Below are positions 7,249 to 7,810 of a DNA stretch of 7,810 bases, one piece after another. The notes beneath the pieces were generated by a model, which did not search any database, was not told the origin of the DNA, and saw nothing but the letters and a program-made list of their open reading frames with translations. A program made the translations under genes and the position numbers. Within the stretch, counting starts at the first letter, position 1, and every line of letters starts with the position of its first letter. This stretch comes from an uncultured Trueperaceae bacterium (GTDB lineage: Bacteria > Deinococcota > Deinococci > Deinococcales > Trueperaceae), in contig CALDPK010000019.1 in assembly GCA_937911855.1 (NCBI GenBank), forward strand, positions 1 through 7,810. The letters run 5' to 3'.

Positions 7249-7810
7249 ATGAACCAGGAACGATTCACTGAAACTGCCCTTGCTGCCCTGGCCGCCGCGC
7301 AGCAACTGGCGCAGGCGAACCAGAACCAGCAACTCGAGCCGGCCCATGTGCTCGCCGGGCTGCTCGCAGAACCGGCGGGTCCGGCTGCGCGGGTGATCGA
7401 ACGGGCCGGTGGCCAGCCCCAGCAGATCCAGGCGGCCCTGCAGGCCAGCATCAACCAGTTCCCGAAGATAAGCGGCAGCAGCGGCCAGTACCTTGGCAAC
7501 GCCACCAACACCGCCCTCTCCGAAGCCGAAAGGCTGGCGGGCGAATGGGGCGACAGCTTCGTGGCTGCCGACGCGCTGCTCGTCGCCATGAGCCGCCACG
7601 CCGGCCAGTCCGTCAAGGGCTCCCTGCCGCAGACGGATGCACTCGAGCAGGCAGCGAAGGACATCAGGAAAGGACGCAACGTGGACAGCCGCTCTGCAGA
7701 CACGAGCTTCGAAGCACTCGAGAAATACGGGACCGACCTCACCCAGATGGCACGCGACGGCAAGCTCGACCCCGTCATCGGCCGCGACGCCGAGATCCGC
7801 CGTGTCGTGC
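7249..7810 (+). CDS. clpB: ATP-dependent chaperone ClpB, N-terminal part (runs off the window)
   Basis: ClpB is a cytoplasmic hexameric AAA+ disaggregase that, with DnaK, recovers aggregated proteins after heat or other stress. The first 187 residues of a protein usually about 850 long are visible, open at the right edge. MNQERFTETALAALAAAQQLA (1-21) opens the Clp N-domain, whose two repeats cover about 1-140 (LEPAHVLAGLL near 30-40; FVAADALLVAM near 104-114). A linker leads to YEALEKYG-like ALEKYGTDLT (156-165) and GKLDPVIGRDAEIRRVV (171-187), the conserved entry to the first ATPase domain. Walker A lies beyond the window. The ALEKYG...GKLDPVIGRD form favours ClpB over ClpA or ClpC, and the domain resembles Thermus ClpB as remembered. 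ATG at 7249 is fixed by the promoter 7 nt upstream. CGGGG just before it could mimic a ribosome site but is too close. Regulation by HspR is likely from the HAIR operator. Confidence 0.94.
   Translation, partial: MNQERFTETALAALAAAQQLAQANQNQQLEPAHVLAGLLAEPAGPAARVIERAGGQPQQIQAALQASINQFPKISGSSGQYLGNATNTALSEAERLAGEWGDSFVAADALLVAMSRHAGQSVKGSLPQTDALEQAAKDIRKGRNVDSRSADTSFEALEKYGTDLTQMARDGKLDPVIGRDAEIRRVV

Noticed and set aside
7197..7778. A 193-codon minus-strand open frame covering the right end
   Set aside because: It is antisense to an unmistakable ClpB N-terminus and has low-complexity Ala/Ser/Arg content, so it is a shadow frame.

Overview
This 7.8 kb, GC-rich, tightly packed bacterial window carries ordinary chromosomal genes. 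The host looks like a member of the Deinococcota, perhaps near the Trueperaceae. Remembered Thermus sequences of tyrosyl-tRNA synthetase, phosphofructokinase and ClpB resemble the proteins here closely, including their C-terminal or linker segments. Two further signs agree: a HAIR-type (HspR) operator at clpB, and TANNNT boxes 6-9 nt before most start codons, as in leaderless Deinococcus genes. The assignment rests on memory of the families, not on a search.

Layout, left to right. Positions 1-132 (+) hold an interior piece of an M28-family (glutamate carboxypeptidase II-like) peptidase, joined abruptly to a minus-strand gene whose 3' end is lost (36-359, probable membrane 4Fe-4S protein). Behind it on the minus strand lie a YtkA/FixH-like lipoprotein (361-759) and a secreted N-acetylmuramoyl-L-alanine amidase (797-1576). 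A divergent 63-bp spacer leads to a patatin-like phospholipase (1640-2542, +). It converges, with a 1-bp gap, on a minus-strand pair transcribed as zwf (G6P dehydrogenase, 3456-4895) then arginase (2544-3449). A 61-bp divergent spacer separates zwf from tyrS (4957-6165, +), which converges with a 9-bp gap on pfkA (6175-7149, -). A 99-bp divergent spacer precedes clpB (7249 to the window end, +).

Functionally, zwf and pfkA stand at the entries to the oxidative pentose phosphate pathway and glycolysis. Arginase feeds arginine catabolism and appears cotranscribed with zwf. The amidase and the YtkA-like lipoprotein act outside the cytoplasmic membrane, and clpB is a stress disaggregase under apparent HspR control. 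No tRNA, rRNA, CRISPR array, insertion sequence or intrinsic terminator was seen, and no gene-free stretch exceeds 100 bp. I found no novel multi-gene system. The points most worth checking are the broken junction at the left edge, the HAIR operator overlapping the clpB promoter, and the systematic leaderless-promoter pattern.
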